This document shows, piece after piece, positions 53,801 to 63,151 of a stretch of DNA of 64,000 nt. Source of the DNA: Chondrus crispus (taxonomy: Eukaryota > Rhodophyta > Florideophyceae > Gigartinales > Gigartinaceae); the NCBI RefSeq assembly GCF_000350225.1, contig NW_005178845.1:103043-167042 (forward strand), given 5' to 3'. The notes beneath the pieces were generated by a model. That model worked only from the letters and a program-made list of their open reading frames with translations, did no database searches and was not told the DNA's origin. The translations under genes were made by a program, and so were the position numbers. Each line of letters opens with the position of its first letter. Position 1 is the stretch's first letter.

Positions 53801-56800
53801 GTCGGAAAGCAAAACAGGCAAATTGTATATACCTCATACAAAGGGAGACGGAAACAACCTAAAGCCCCAGGATGTACCCGGTACTGCCTTTGAACGACAT
53901 ACTAAAGCGCATAGCTGGTGGAAATGGGCGCAATCTTTTTCTGACGAAGGCCGAATTGCTAAAGCTCCATTTCACGACTTTCATACTCGGGCGCTTGGGA
54001 TTATGCACAGTACCAGACTGGTTGCGGCTGAAGCTCACCGGGAATTGGGCAATACAGGAGGAGCGACTTTGTGGATTGGACTAATGGGAAGAGTTCTCTC
54101 TGTTATCAAGGATAACTTGAACTGTGATGGTACATCGCAGTGCGTTCTACTGGCAAATGGCTTTGCCAGTCTAAGGGCACTGCTCGAGGTAGTGCCAAAC
54201 ACAGAACAGACCTTCTCTAAAAAGCCGCCTTGTCAATCTGATATGGCACCGGGCGTCTCAGATATTGATGCCATCTGCGGAGAGGCAGAGAGAGTTTTTC
54301 TTGACGCGATCGAGAACGGAAATGTAGACGCCCAGTCCGCAGCAGCTCTCGCTCTGAGCCATAGCTCTCTCCGTGTAGCTGCGTCATCTGAGACTCTTCT
54401 GAATGCATTATTGAAGGGTTGGGCATGCGATAGAGGGCAGTTTAGTGCTATGGGCCAAGTTTGCAGGTCTGTCAGTGAGGCAGACGTCTGGACAAGTTGC
54501 TTTTCACGCATTTGGCGAGACATGGGAGTTAAGGTCTCAGACACTTCGCTGCGTTTTTTTTCGGCAGACTCTTCTGGAATTGGGAGTAACTCGCCGTGCC
54601 TCACAGCCGGGGCTGCAGCTGTTTTGTCGTCATGCAGATTACATTGCTGGGCTCTAACCGAGTCAGGTTACCATGCTGCAATGGAGATGTCGACAGAAAT
54701 TTTACAATGGACAGGCAACTCTTCTAGGAAAGCCAGAGCGGCTGGGTTGTACGCCATGACCGCATTATGGGCCTCAAGGATCGATGAGGCACGAGTCCAT
54801 CGAATATCACAGACAAATTATGACCTTGCGACTAGATCATCTCTTGCTACCCGATCGCATCCTCATGGGAAGGTATCGGCATTGTTACCCATTGAATCGT
54901 TTTCTTTGAAGGAATCATCTAAGATCAGCAGCGCTGTGGGGCCGTTTCTCGATGAAGTATTGTATGAGGCCCTGGCTCCATACGCGGCTGTGGCGCATAT
55001 GGATGAACTTCAGAGTGCAGCCATCGCTGCAGTGACGGAAATGATAAGAGGTGCTGGAGTAGAAGAAACTTGTAACAACTTACCACGAATACCTGAGACT
55101 TTATTCGCAGCTGTCGAAAACAGGTCAACAGCGGCCAGAAGACTGCTTCATGTTATGGCTGCGGCTGATGCACAGTCAAGACCGAAATACTGGTTTGGAC
55201 TTTGTCGAGCCGTCTGTATGGATGGTGTTCGCCTGAATCATGGACCATCGAAAGCGGTATGGGATGTCACTCACCAAACGAAGGTCTTTTCAACGAAGAT
55301 TGCCGTCGAGGCAGTAGATTGTTCTCTTGGGGCCTGCGCATGCACCCAACGTGAAAAGGAAATAGATCCATCAAACTCTATCGTGCACACATGCGCGTAC
55401 GATTTTCTGCCGAAGGTAGCGGATTTTGCATGTGAAGTATGTAAGAAAGATTCCTTTGATTTTGAAGAATGTGTCGAGGGGTGTAACCTGATTCAGAGAA
55501 TAGCCACACGAATTGCCTCCACTGCTGAAGCATGGAAGGCTGATGACCAGACCTTCCGAGACTATCGCACTATTTGGGATACGTGCCTTTCGACTCTTGA
55601 GCAACTACTACAAGACAATGTGCCGCACGTAGTTCTGAACAGTGCTGGCTCAGCATTATGTGAACTTCTTATTTCTTTCCTCAGGCTGCGGGAAATGGAA
55701 TGTTTTGCCTCAGCACCTCGCAAGGTTTCCTCGTTCTTGGAGAAGTTATTACGACAGGATTTTCGGCAGCGACTTTTGTACTCTGACCAAGAAGAAGTGG
55801 TTGGGATTAAGGCTACTCTTGAGACAGTCGCACGATTGGCGAAAATTGTGACTACATGGTGCGCGACTTCCCACGTGGCTGCTATACCAACCACAGAGGA
55901 AACGACTGCCACTCAGTCCGTCAACGTTTTGTTTCGCGCTGTTGTTGGGGATTTCATTTCAATACTTACTGAGAGTGGACTTGACATGGTTGCAGAGTCT
56001 GGTGGTGCCTTGACATCAGCGTTAGATGCAAAGGAGGGATTGCGGAAAGCATACCTTCTTTCCATAGAGCCTGTAGTGCTCGGTGCGATTGCTTGTATGG
56101 GGGCTTCTTGCGGTGCCAACTTCGAGCGCGACGGGTACTCCTGGGCAAACCCTGCCTCCGCCGGGACAAGATTAGTTGAAGCCGGTAGTCAGTTTTGCAA
56201 TGTGTCGGTTTCTTGCTACGTTTGGTTGGTAACTCGTTATGAAGAGGGCACAGACTTGCTTCAGCCGAGTGCATCGTTTTGTGCTCAGCATCAGGAAGCA
56301 CTTTTTAGCTTTTGCAATGCTTGTAGAGAGAGCAATGTGATTGCGAAAGAAATTTTCGTGAGCTTCGCGCAATGGAACAGGTCTGCTTACTTCCAATTTG
56401 CTTCTGAACTTGCAGATTTTGGGAATCTCGATAGCGCCTTGCTTACAATTGTCGCCGATGTCTATCTTGGTGCCTTGCTGCAAGCAATGCAGGGTAAAGG
56501 TTCCGGATTCCTTAATGGAGTTGACGGGAATTGCACCATGTCTGGCGCGATTTCGGGTGTCACAAAGATGATTCATCACTTGGCTGAGTCGGACATCAAG
56601 TCTGCACGGCATTTAGCGCAACGTGCTTTGGATTGTTTGTTTCGGATGATTGGGAGCGAGGCGCTTGAAGTTGTGTCGATGTACAATGATGTGGAATTTC
56701 AAAAGGCAGTGTGCAACTGCACGTCTCGATGTATAAACTATGCAACAGACCCCAGTCGGGCAGCACGCAGTTGTATTTCAAGGGTCATGGAAATATTTCA

Positions 56801-57440
56801 GTGCGCATATAGAGAAGAATCGCTCGCACTCCTTAAGCTTGCCATGGCGATGGGGACCACTCTTTGTGGGATCGTTAACGAGAGGAAAACAGAGGACAAA
56901 CTAGTGGAAATGCTGCAAACCCCAATCGCAAATGAAAAAGAAGAAGATTCTCCTGCTGAGTTAACGTTGGGATGGACACTGCGATGCCATGGTACTCAGC
57001 AATTCATTGTTGACATGATGAAACGGGGATTACAGAAGAATTCTGGCGGGTCTGGGAACGCGAAGGCATTAGTATACCAACTTGGTGTCCTCGGGCTTTC
57101 TACTCGTCACTGTTGCATACCAACGTGCTTGCGGGTTGCTATTTCCGCGATTACTTTAGATGCGGGGCGCGAGTGCGCAATTAATCGCGTTGGTCTACTT
57201 CTTTTCTCGATCTATTTATCGAAAATTGTGCTCTCCCTGCCGTCCAAATCCGCGAGTACCACAAGTAAGGCGAGCCAGTCAACGGAGGCTGCTTCGTTCT
57301 TGGTCGAAATCGCAGCAAACGATAAGGCATCGCTTCGAAATGTTGTATCCTTACTCGGGGATGTCGAGAGGAATACCGTTAAATTATTCTTGCTGGCTTC
57401 AGAAGTTGAAAGCAAGAAACTAACACGCAAAAACAGCTAA
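50814..57440 (+). CDS. Very large helical (HEAT/ARM-like) protein
   Basis: The product has about 2,208 residues in one intron-less frame from the ATG at 50814 (MGNRSKPYRSKTQ); the open frame upstream has no good start. Throughout it is rich in short amphipathic helices with Ala/Leu/Ser, such as ALFSAVASALVKLP and ALSCALRNASSTDLVRCGE, compatible with a solenoid of HEAT or armadillo units. There is no signal peptide and no clear transmembrane segment. Scattered low-complexity Ser/Gly patches are present. The size and style recall HEATR5/Laa1/SWEETIE-type trafficking scaffolds or other giant solenoid proteins, but I could not find their signature blocks by eye, so no family is asserted. Codon use looks like that of neighbouring host genes. 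Confidence 0.6.
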   Translation: MGNRSKPYRSKTQLLVAASAITRACSSADPSRITVLRLLGDALHAFEESQLVVNEIKARTLAYTARDRTSAATRGQLDADTRVRSSHEQGARALFSAVASALVKLPTRAGPLRRRAVDLLTATGRAAGPAVVMQAASNVRSHISALKRLTWSDSDHGDFEVVCAIMTLADISNSAIAGRDVAKDSVVFLLGTRVRQKCKRTDLAYAIVQIVQSFPMHAPPDDRLVDNLLSFALQPPTSKQGCAGVGCALLAAVAAPHLVSRGAKPADDVVSACGRSLRTASTSTERAMWAVAMARASVTARRSPKYQLLKYGNFEAGTKFPNNQKANGQQTHNTDMTMDEENVSVWVSDEIFEDALVQIAKTAGLQQGRVDASIAVASLLRMWRMALPSSVARIVPRTFARLLPELSSVSGVSALVDAIWLGLLKDLEPSLSSSILEKLLPALSEEHDWRLSAALHVCSTLLLKYGRQSMKENGLSRQYGSVSSTLMKRAHDVLDVSSQFVRMGGVRTMSAIVTALPRYCSPLLTAVLQELRIADLTMATKHSEEAVSRTFAGLKSVEKELSSILGNSAALSVLIGKVSSGECNVPDALWRQCTIDSLVLLRPHLATQKPASRDTISDCIRRRAGWGLVAAQASSKQKKLFHGSSLEELISLWKEELGLAGGRGSKNGLTATAPSHRAGAAGSTVPSTSSLDEIRAQSSVRSAALYALSCALRNASSTDLVRCGEVLLGACAARIIAKQHAYGLSMMSPSSSISGNSPGLGPELANISDPTQRRQTVLSLSKVLMMESFYLVQCMNFISPRGDGSELCYYIAVCIGEEAQRIVGESESTSMSDLSATHGSSGSLDKAYLFDTAMSNHMQSLNRPSHLYEDDCTGLHEEHDCDVRTLGEDKNPCSADLKLWPFSKQGFEALNAEEVLASCAVGIATLVCEDLKASGSIVESLSSGKLGPSMSALIALELSRRLSFSDLAEINRALAVLQVLAKRSLAVTGGTRRGALSESKTGKLYIPHTKGDGNNLKPQDVPGTAFERHTKAHSWWKWAQSFSDEGRIAKAPFHDFHTRALGIMHSTRLVAAEAHRELGNTGGATLWIGLMGRVLSVIKDNLNCDGTSQCVLLANGFASLRALLEVVPNTEQTFSKKPPCQSDMAPGVSDIDAICGEAERVFLDAIENGNVDAQSAAALALSHSSLRVAASSETLLNALLKGWACDRGQFSAMGQVCRSVSEADVWTSCFSRIWRDMGVKVSDTSLRFFSADSSGIGSNSPCLTAGAAAVLSSCRLHCWALTESGYHAAMEMSTEILQWTGNSSRKARAAGLYAMTALWASRIDEARVHRISQTNYDLATRSSLATRSHPHGKVSALLPIESFSLKESSKISSAVGPFLDEVLYEALAPYAAVAHMDELQSAAIAAVTEMIRGAGVEETCNNLPRIPETLFAAVENRSTAARRLLHVMAAADAQSRPKYWFGLCRAVCMDGVRLNHGPSKAVWDVTHQTKVFSTKIAVEAVDCSLGACACTQREKEIDPSNSIVHTCAYDFLPKVADFACEVCKKDSFDFEECVEGCNLIQRIATRIASTAEAWKADDQTFRDYRTIWDTCLSTLEQLLQDNVPHVVLNSAGSALCELLISFLRLREMECFASAPRKVSSFLEKLLRQDFRQRLLYSDQEEVVGIKATLETVARLAKIVTTWCATSHVAAIPTTEETTATQSVNVLFRAVVGDFISILTESGLDMVAESGGALTSALDAKEGLRKAYLLSIEPVVLGAIACMGASCGANFERDGYSWANPASAGTRLVEAGSQFCNVSVSCYVWLVTRYEEGTDLLQPSASFCAQHQEALFSFCNACRESNVIAKEIFVSFAQWNRSAYFQFASELADFGNLDSALLTIVADVYLGALLQAMQGKGSGFLNGVDGNCTMSGAISGVTKMIHHLAESDIKSARHLAQRALDCLFRMIGSEALEVVSMYNDVEFQKAVCNCTSRCINYATDPSRAARSCISRVMEIFQCAYREESLALLKLAMAMGTTLCGIVNERKTEDKLVEMLQTPIANEKEEDSPAELTLGWTLRCHGTQQFIVDMMKRGLQKNSGGSGNAKALVYQLGVLGLSTRHCCIPTCLRVAISAITLDAGRECAINRVGLLLFSIYLSKIVLSLPSKSASTTSKASQSTEAASFLVEIAANDKASLRNVVSLLGDVERNTVKLFLLASEVESKKLTRKNS

Positions 57441-57677
57441 CACTCTAACTAAAGAAATCGAAACGATCGCAAATTCTCGCTGCTTTACCATGTACAAATC
57501 TCTGTAACTTGGAGTCACTCGCTTCTTCTGTCAGTGCCGCTCGTTTCTCTTTGCCGATCGATAGAAGTATCTGTACTCCATAGCGCAGTAGATCGCGCTC
57601 AGTCACAGCCTGACAGAAGCAAACCGTCTCCGCATCGGCCGTTGAAGAGAAACACAAGGACCAGGGCTTCGAGGCGA
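57441..57677. other. Convergent 3' region
   Basis: 237 bp between the large helical protein and the eL33 gene, tail to tail. Nothing else is visible. Confidence 0.4.
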
Positions 57678-58016
57678 TTAAATCGTACTGGGGTAAAGCA
57701 TGACGCGAACGCCCTTTCCGATGGAATTCGGTGGCAAGTTCTTGCGGAACTTCGCGCGTACGTGACCGTTGTTTCCGTGAGGGGCAATGATACGGCCCCA
57801 CATGACGCGATATTTGCTCGAGGCGCCGCTCGGAGTCCTCTTCTCGACTAGACCCTTGTAGACGTAAGCGACTCGCTTACCCATGTAGAACTGGGCATCC
57901 TTGCGATCCTTGACGCCTTCGATTTGAAGGCGCGATTGGCCACAGTGCTGGTTACGTCGATTGCGCTTGTAACCAAGATGGATTCCCTTGGAATGTAACC
58001 TTGCGGTGTTCGTCAT
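57678..58016 (-). CDS. RPL35A: 60S ribosomal protein eL33 (RPL35A)
   Basis: A 112-residue small basic protein of the cytosolic large subunit, from the ATG at 58014-58016. The family features are visible: RLHSKGIHLGYKR at the start, QIEGVKDRKDAQFYMGKRVAYVYK in the middle (given in part here: FYMGKRVAYVYK), WGRIIAPHGNNGHVRAKF, and the C-terminus RVMLYPSTI. The length is normal. No intron, although ribosomal-protein genes in many eukaryotes have them. It lies divergent from uS11 across 427 bp, a likely shared promoter that would co-regulate the two subunits. It is convergent with the large helical-protein gene. Confidence 0.95.
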   Translation of the reverse strand: MTNTARLHSKGIHLGYKRNRRNQHCGQSRLQIEGVKDRKDAQFYMGKRVAYVYKGLVEKRTPSGASSKYRVMWGRIIAPHGNNGHVRAKFRKNLPPNSIGKGVRVMLYPSTI

Positions 58017-58443
58017 TGCGGTAGTTGAGATGGGCGAAATGAACTACCGACGGATTCAAGTCTGAGAATAGAAAGCGATGTGCCGGCACGACTAACGCTG
58101 GTAAGAAAGTGACCCGCAATGGATGGGTTCGCGTCGGCGATTTACGGCAATGGAATTAGGGCAACGTGGTGGGGATGGCCCATTCCCTAAAATTTGAAAT
58201 ATTTTGGTGTCCACGCATGGCTAGTTTGGGTTGTATTTCTTTTATTTTTGGGCAGTCGCCGGCGGCGCGCACGAAACCTATGAACCAATCAAAAGCTTCC
58301 TATGACTTGATCGCATATATTGTTCCCCCGCCGGCTACTTACGCTAGAAACCAGAGCGCCATTTGCACGCTCGGTTTATCGGCAACAGCATCGTTTCTCA
58401 ACACTCGAAGTGATCACCCCTTCTGACTACGAGCAAGTACAAG
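58017..58443. promoter_or_regulatory. Shared divergent promoter of eL33 and uS11
   Basis: 427 bp between two ribosomal-protein ATGs on opposite strands. No TATA is evident near either start. Sharing suggests coordinated expression of a large- and a small-subunit protein. Confidence 0.55.
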
Positions 58444-58890
58444 ATGCCACCGAAACTAAGGACAGAGGTGGAGGCTATCAAGCTCGGCCCGACCCTTCGT
58501 GAGGGCGAGAACTGTTTTGGCGTGTGCCATCTCTTCGCATCGTTCAACGACACATTCATTCATGTCACTGATCTATCCGGTCGTGAGACCCTCGTCCGCC
58601 GTACGGGTGGTATGGAAGTGAAGGCCGATCGCGATGAAAGCTCACCTTACGCTGCTATGATGGCGGCTCAGAAGGTCGCTGAGCGCCTCAAGGAGCTCGG
58701 TGTCACAGCCATCCACATTAAGCTTCGCGCCACTGGTGGAAACACCACCAAGACCCCGGGACCGGGCGCCCAGTCTGCGATGCGTGCGCTCGCTCGTTCC
58801 GGACTCAAGATTGGCCGTATTGAGGATGTCACGCCCATTCCCACCGATTCCACAAGGAAGAAGGGTGGTCGCCGTGGTCGCCGTTTGTAA
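58444..58890 (+). CDS. RPS14: 40S ribosomal protein uS11 (RPS14)
   Basis: 148 residues from ATG 58444. Family blocks are complete: [41 protein letters not shown] (parts of longer conserved blocks), [20 protein letters not shown] and the basic end [11 protein letters not shown]. uS11 sits on the platform of the small subunit near the mRNA exit and is needed for late 18S processing. Length and motifs are normal. No intron. Divergent from eL33, convergent with uS17. Confidence 0.96.
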   Translation: MPPKLRTEVEAIKLGPTLREGENCFGVCHLFASFNDTFIHVTDLSGRETLVRRTGGMEVKADRDESSPYAAMMAAQKVAERLKELGVTAIHIKLRATGGNTTKTPGPGAQSAMRALARSGLKIGRIEDVTPIPTDSTRKKGGRRGRRL

Positions 58891-59758
58891 TCTGCCCGCC
58901 TGGCCTCTCTTTGGCATTCGCTTTTTTATCGCATGACTGGCGCTTGTTCTTTCAAGTGCGATTTTAGCGAGTGTTCTCGATATAAACAATAAATTCGCAG
59001 AGGCTGGCCTCTTCAGGTTACTTCGAGCTTTCCGTATCCAATCCCAGTGAGCGAGAGAATTGCGTGTTATCGGCTGCTTCAAAGCGTGTATGATTTCAGG
59101 TCGACGGAAGGTAAAACCAGGGCCTTTTCAAAGTACTAGTGCGTGTTAGAATTAAGGCGGACAAAAACCTGTGCCAAGGACCATAGCAGGTTGTGTCCGT
59201 ATCAATACGTTTGGCGAGCAAAGGATTTTGGCTTGATGCATTCGTCGTGAAGGTCTTGCTGTAGATGTCTTTAGAGTAGGGATCTCTAGCTAGAAAAGTG
59301 TGAATAGTAAGCTTGAGTCTCTCGGTGGCTTCTCTCCTGCGCCAGTGTTCTACTCCTCGTACCCTTGCGGTAATGAATGGCATTCGATCTTGCTATGAAG
59401 TTTTATAATGTTGGACTCATGGAGACTCGATCGCGTGAAAGAAACGAACAAGAACTATGAGAGTACTGGTCTGTCTACGCCACTAAATAGCAAGCAACCT
59501 CCGCAATATCCAGACGAGAGACCGGTGCGCAAAACGCGCATCGAAATTCGTCTCCTCCGAACGAGGATCGCTAACAGGAGTAGCGAGGAATCGCAACGCA
59601 TCGTGAGGGGCATAAATTGTGGCGAACGACACGTGCATAAAAGCATGTAATCCCGCATTGGAGAGCCGCGATCCTATCTACGCACATCGCACAAACATCC
59701 AGCATGGTGCAAAAGTAAACCGTCCTTTACACCGTATGTGACATAACGCTTTGACAGT
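58891..59758. other. Convergent 3' region (uS11 and uS17)
   Basis: About 870 bp between the two stops. Short open frames are not convincing. A tAATAAATTCG-type AATAAA occurs near 58,987, a possible polyadenylation signal for uS11. Confidence 0.35.
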
Positions 59759-60220
59759 TTAGAGACCTGCGAAAATCTTCTTGCCGTCCGCTGAAGGCGC
59801 TGCACGATCAAGTTTCAGAACGGCAAAACGCTTCGTCTTCGAGGTTGGGCGGTTCTGTCCGATTGTAACCTGGTCGCCTTCGCGCAAGCGGAAGCAGGGG
59901 GAGGCGTGAGCGGGGATGTTGCGGTGACGCTTTTCGAATCGCTTGTACTTCCGGATCCAATGCAGGTAATCCCTGCGCACGATGACAGTCTTCTTCATCT
60001 TGGTGGAAACAACGACACCACGAAACAGACGTCCGCGAATAGATACATTCCCGGTGAATGGGCACTTCTTGTCAACGTAAGTGCCTTCGATCGCCTCGCG
60101 AGGGGTCTTGATGCCGAGACCGACGTTGCGGAACCACCTGCCGTTCTTGCGACCAACGCGACCAACTAGTGATACGGCACCCTGCTTGGGGAAGGCCTTC
60201 TCGTGAAGAATATCCGCCAT
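59759..60220 (-). CDS. RPS11: 40S ribosomal protein uS17 (RPS11)
   Basis: 153 residues from the ATG at 60218-60220 ([10 protein letters not shown]), which matches the family start; the 18 codons upstream in frame lack family similarity and I exclude them. Conserved blocks are [22 protein letters not shown] (partial: [20 protein letters not shown]), [36 protein letters not shown] and [15 protein letters not shown]. uS17 binds helix 11 of 18S rRNA at the base of the small subunit. Full length. No intron. It is divergent from EF-1alpha across about 1.0 kb. Confidence 0.96.
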   Translation of the reverse strand: MADILHEKAFPKQGAVSLVGRVGRKNGRWFRNVGLGIKTPREAIEGTYVDKKCPFTGNVSIRGRLFRGVVVSTKMKKTVIVRRDYLHWIRKYKRFEKRHRNIPAHASPCFRLREGDQVTIGQNRPTSKTKRFAVLKLDRAAPSADGKKIFAGL

Positions 60221-61234
60221 GGTAGTTGGAGTGGCAGAAGGGAGCAAGAGAGTGAAGGGCTGTGGGAAGGGCAAAGAAGGAGTTGGGCGCAGGGGAGCGA
60301 TCTGTGAAAAGAGGCAGACGGCGGCCGTCGATGATCAACGACACGTGTAAAGGATTACTCTCTGCACTGGGAACGTGTTGAGCGTGGCAGAGTAGTGCGT
60401 AAATAGATTTGTGATCCGAAGTGGTGATCTAAAACTCGAAGACCTTTCACGAAGAAACCACTACACTGTAATGCTCAGCTGGAAAATACTGTTTGCGTGC
60501 AGATCCGATGATGCACTTCATCGCCAGGTTCAGCGGGCTCCCAACAATGGATCGATGGCTTACAAAAGGCAGCCAGCTTCCCAATTGGGCTCTGCCAACG
60601 CACCACCGTTTATTCCCTTCTCATATTATTCATAGGGCCAATGGTAGAGAGCCATACACGAAATCCGCAGTCAATATGCTAGAGTGGCCAATAGATGTAC
60701 CTACTGGTTGAGACTCCACGTCGGGCCGATCGGGGACTCTCATTTGCGACGGCGGTAAATACTCTCCTGGAACCCCACCGGAAGACCCGGAAAACAATGC
60801 CACACGCATCAAGCGGCATCGGTTCAGGGATCCAAGATGGAGTGCTTTCGGCTGCCGCCGTCGTCCGGTCAATTCCGGTTGCCAGGGCCCATTCCCGTTA
60901 GCGTGTTAAGTTTTGTCATTTTGTCATTTTTGAGAAAATAATCAATTTTATGGATCAAAATTTCGTTGATTTGTCGGCGGCTGGCCTGCAGTCGTCGTCC
61001 TATTACTCTTTTCTGGAACGTGCTAATACTTCGACTTTTTTCTTTATTTTTTACAAATTTCTCGCATCGATTTCGCCGGTTCGACACAGCGATTCTTTGT
61101 TAATATACCGTCCGCCGCCGGCCGCCGTCAACAGTCTTCCCCCCTCCCCCCCCCCCCCCCCCCCCCTCTCATCGCAGTGAGAAACTAACCGACTCGAGAA
61201 CCTTTTCCGATTCCTCCACCTCAAACAAATCACA
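60221..61234. promoter_or_regulatory. Divergent region between uS17 and EF-1alpha, with poly-C tract
   Basis: About 1.0 kb. A C-rich stretch with a run of 21 C (61146-61166) lies 69 bp before the EF-1alpha ATG. Between 60,600 and 60,900 I see no gene. The region probably holds both promoters. Confidence 0.4.
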
Positions 61235-62629
61235 ATGACTGAAGGAAAGAAGCATGTCTCCATTGTCATTTGCGGCCATGTCGACGCTGGCAAATCCACC
61301 ACCACTGGCCGATTGATCTTCGAGCTTGGAGGCATCTCCGAGCGTGAAATGCAGAAGTTGAAGGATGAGGCCAAGGCCCTCGGGAAGGATTCCTTCGCAT
61401 TTGCCTTCTACATGGACAAGTCCAAGGAGGAGCGTGCCCGCGGTGTCACTATCGCGTGCACTACCAAGGAATTCTTCACGGACTCTTACCATTACACGAT
61501 CATTGATGCCCCGGGCCATCGCGATTTCATCAAGAACATGATTACTGGTGCCTCCCAGGCCGACGTTGGACTTCTCATGGTTCCCGCCGATGGAAACTTT
61601 ATTACTTCTATTGCCAAGGGCGATCACAAGGCCGGTCAGGTCCAGGGACAGACCCGCCAGCATGCTCGTCTTCTCAACCTTTTGGGCGTCAAGCAGCTAA
61701 TTGTCGGTGTGAACAAGATGGATTGCGACCTCGCCAAGTACGGCAACGAGCGATTCACTGAGATCAAGAATGAGGTTACGAGCATGCTTGTCAAGGTTGG
61801 GTGGAAGAAGGACTTCGTGGCCAAGAGCGTGCCGGTCATCCCGATCTCTGGATGGATGGGCGATAACTTGATCACCAAGTCTGCCAAGATGGGTTGGTGG
61901 AAGGGCTGTGACGTCCTTGTCGGTAAGGAGAAGGCCCATATCGACACTTTGTCCGATGCTCTCGAGAAGATGGTCAGGATTCCCGATCGTCCGACCAACG
62001 CCAAGCTCCGCATGCCAGTATCTGGTGTGTACAAGATCAAGGGTGTCGGTGATGTGATCACCGGCCGTGTCGAGCAGGGTGTCATCAAGCCTGAGGACCA
62101 GGTTCTCTTCCTGCCGACTCACACTACCTCCACGCCCTGTTCTGGAAAGGTTTTCTCCGTCGAAATGCATCACAAGTCAGTGCCGGAGGCTGGTCCCGGA
62201 GACAATGTCGGACTTAATGTCAAGGGTGTCGAGAAGCTTAACATGCCTCGCGTCGGTGATGTGATGATTCTCACCAAGGATGACTCCCTCAAGCGTTGCG
62301 CCACGTTCACGGCCCAGGTTCAGATCCTCGACCATCCAGGGCAGCTCAAGATTGGCTACGCCCCAGTGGCATTCGTCCGCACTGGCCGATCTGCCTGCCG
62401 AATCAAATGCATCAACTGGAAGATGGGCAAGGAGACCGGAGGTGCCAAGGTCGAGAACCCCGATTACATCAAGGCTAACGAAGTCGCTGAAATTGTTTTC
62501 GCTCCGCAGCAACCATTCGTTGTCGAAGGATTCAAGAAGTGCGAGGGCCTTGGGCGTGTTGCCATTATGGAGGGTAACACAGTGGTCATGCTCGGCAAGG
62601 CCATCAAGGTCGAGTTCTCCGACGCGTAG
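61235..62629 (+). CDS. TEF1: Translation elongation factor EF-1alpha
   Basis: 464 residues, full length, in one exon from ATG 61235. It delivers aminoacyl-tRNA to the ribosomal A site with GTP. The GTP-binding motifs are GHVDAGKST (G1, residues 14-22), DAPGHRDF (G3, about 91) and NKMD (G4, about 155). RGVTIACTTKEF is the switch I region. The domain II/III part (VGDVITGRVEQG, RCATFTAQVQILDHPG, ending in VEFSDA) is complete. The start MTEGKKHVSIVICG is slightly shorter and different from animal and plant starts but matches red-algal-style EF-1alpha in general layout. An intron-less copy of a highly expressed gene fits a gene-compact genome. The C-rich leader may help transcription or translation. 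Confidence 0.97.
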   Translation: MTEGKKHVSIVICGHVDAGKSTTTGRLIFELGGISEREMQKLKDEAKALGKDSFAFAFYMDKSKEERARGVTIACTTKEFFTDSYHYTIIDAPGHRDFIKNMITGASQADVGLLMVPADGNFITSIAKGDHKAGQVQGQTRQHARLLNLLGVKQLIVGVNKMDCDLAKYGNERFTEIKNEVTSMLVKVGWKKDFVAKSVPVIPISGWMGDNLITKSAKMGWWKGCDVLVGKEKAHIDTLSDALEKMVRIPDRPTNAKLRMPVSGVYKIKGVGDVITGRVEQGVIKPEDQVLFLPTHTTSTPCSGKVFSVEMHHKSVPEAGPGDNVGLNVKGVEKLNMPRVGDVMILTKDDSLKRCATFTAQVQILDHPGQLKIGYAPVAFVRTGRSACRIKCINWKMGKETGGAKVENPDYIKANEVAEIVFAPQQPFVVEGFKKCEGLGRVAIMEGNTVVMLGKAIKVEFSDA

Positions 62630-63151
62630 TAGGACATAAACGGTTTTGCGTCGAATAGTAGCTTTTTACGTTGCTCACCGTCGGCCATTCGTAGGGTCAT
62701 ATTCGGTTTGCTCGTTGACCTAGCGTATCCTCATTCGTTATTGCGATTTTGCTTACTCTACAGTCGCTCTAACTTTGATACAGATCTTATCTTACGATCG
62801 CTAACGTCAAAGTCGGGATCCCAGAGTGCGGACGAAGCCTTTTTTTGCAGTCTGCACATGGCGAGTAAACAAAAATTTGAATTGTTGTGCAATTGCTGCC
62901 ACTGCTGCATGTAAGTGGGGCACCGTCTTAGACCCAGACTGGATGATGCTGCACCGCCTGACGCTGTTGCGCTGAACGCTCACTAGCATCTGATAGTGAA
63001 TAGAATATCCGGTGGAGCGACAGTTGTCGAAGACTTGATTAGGGCACTGAATCTCGACGTGAATCCGCCGTTCCCGTGATGGAAGCTCAGCAAGGTGTGG
63101 TGCACAATGGTAGGTCCTCGTGGTTTCGCTCGCTGCCAAAGCCCTTTTTGT
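62630..63151. other. Convergent 3' region (EF-1alpha and CBM protein)
   Basis: About 520 bp between two stops. No gene or repeat is visible. Confidence 0.4.
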
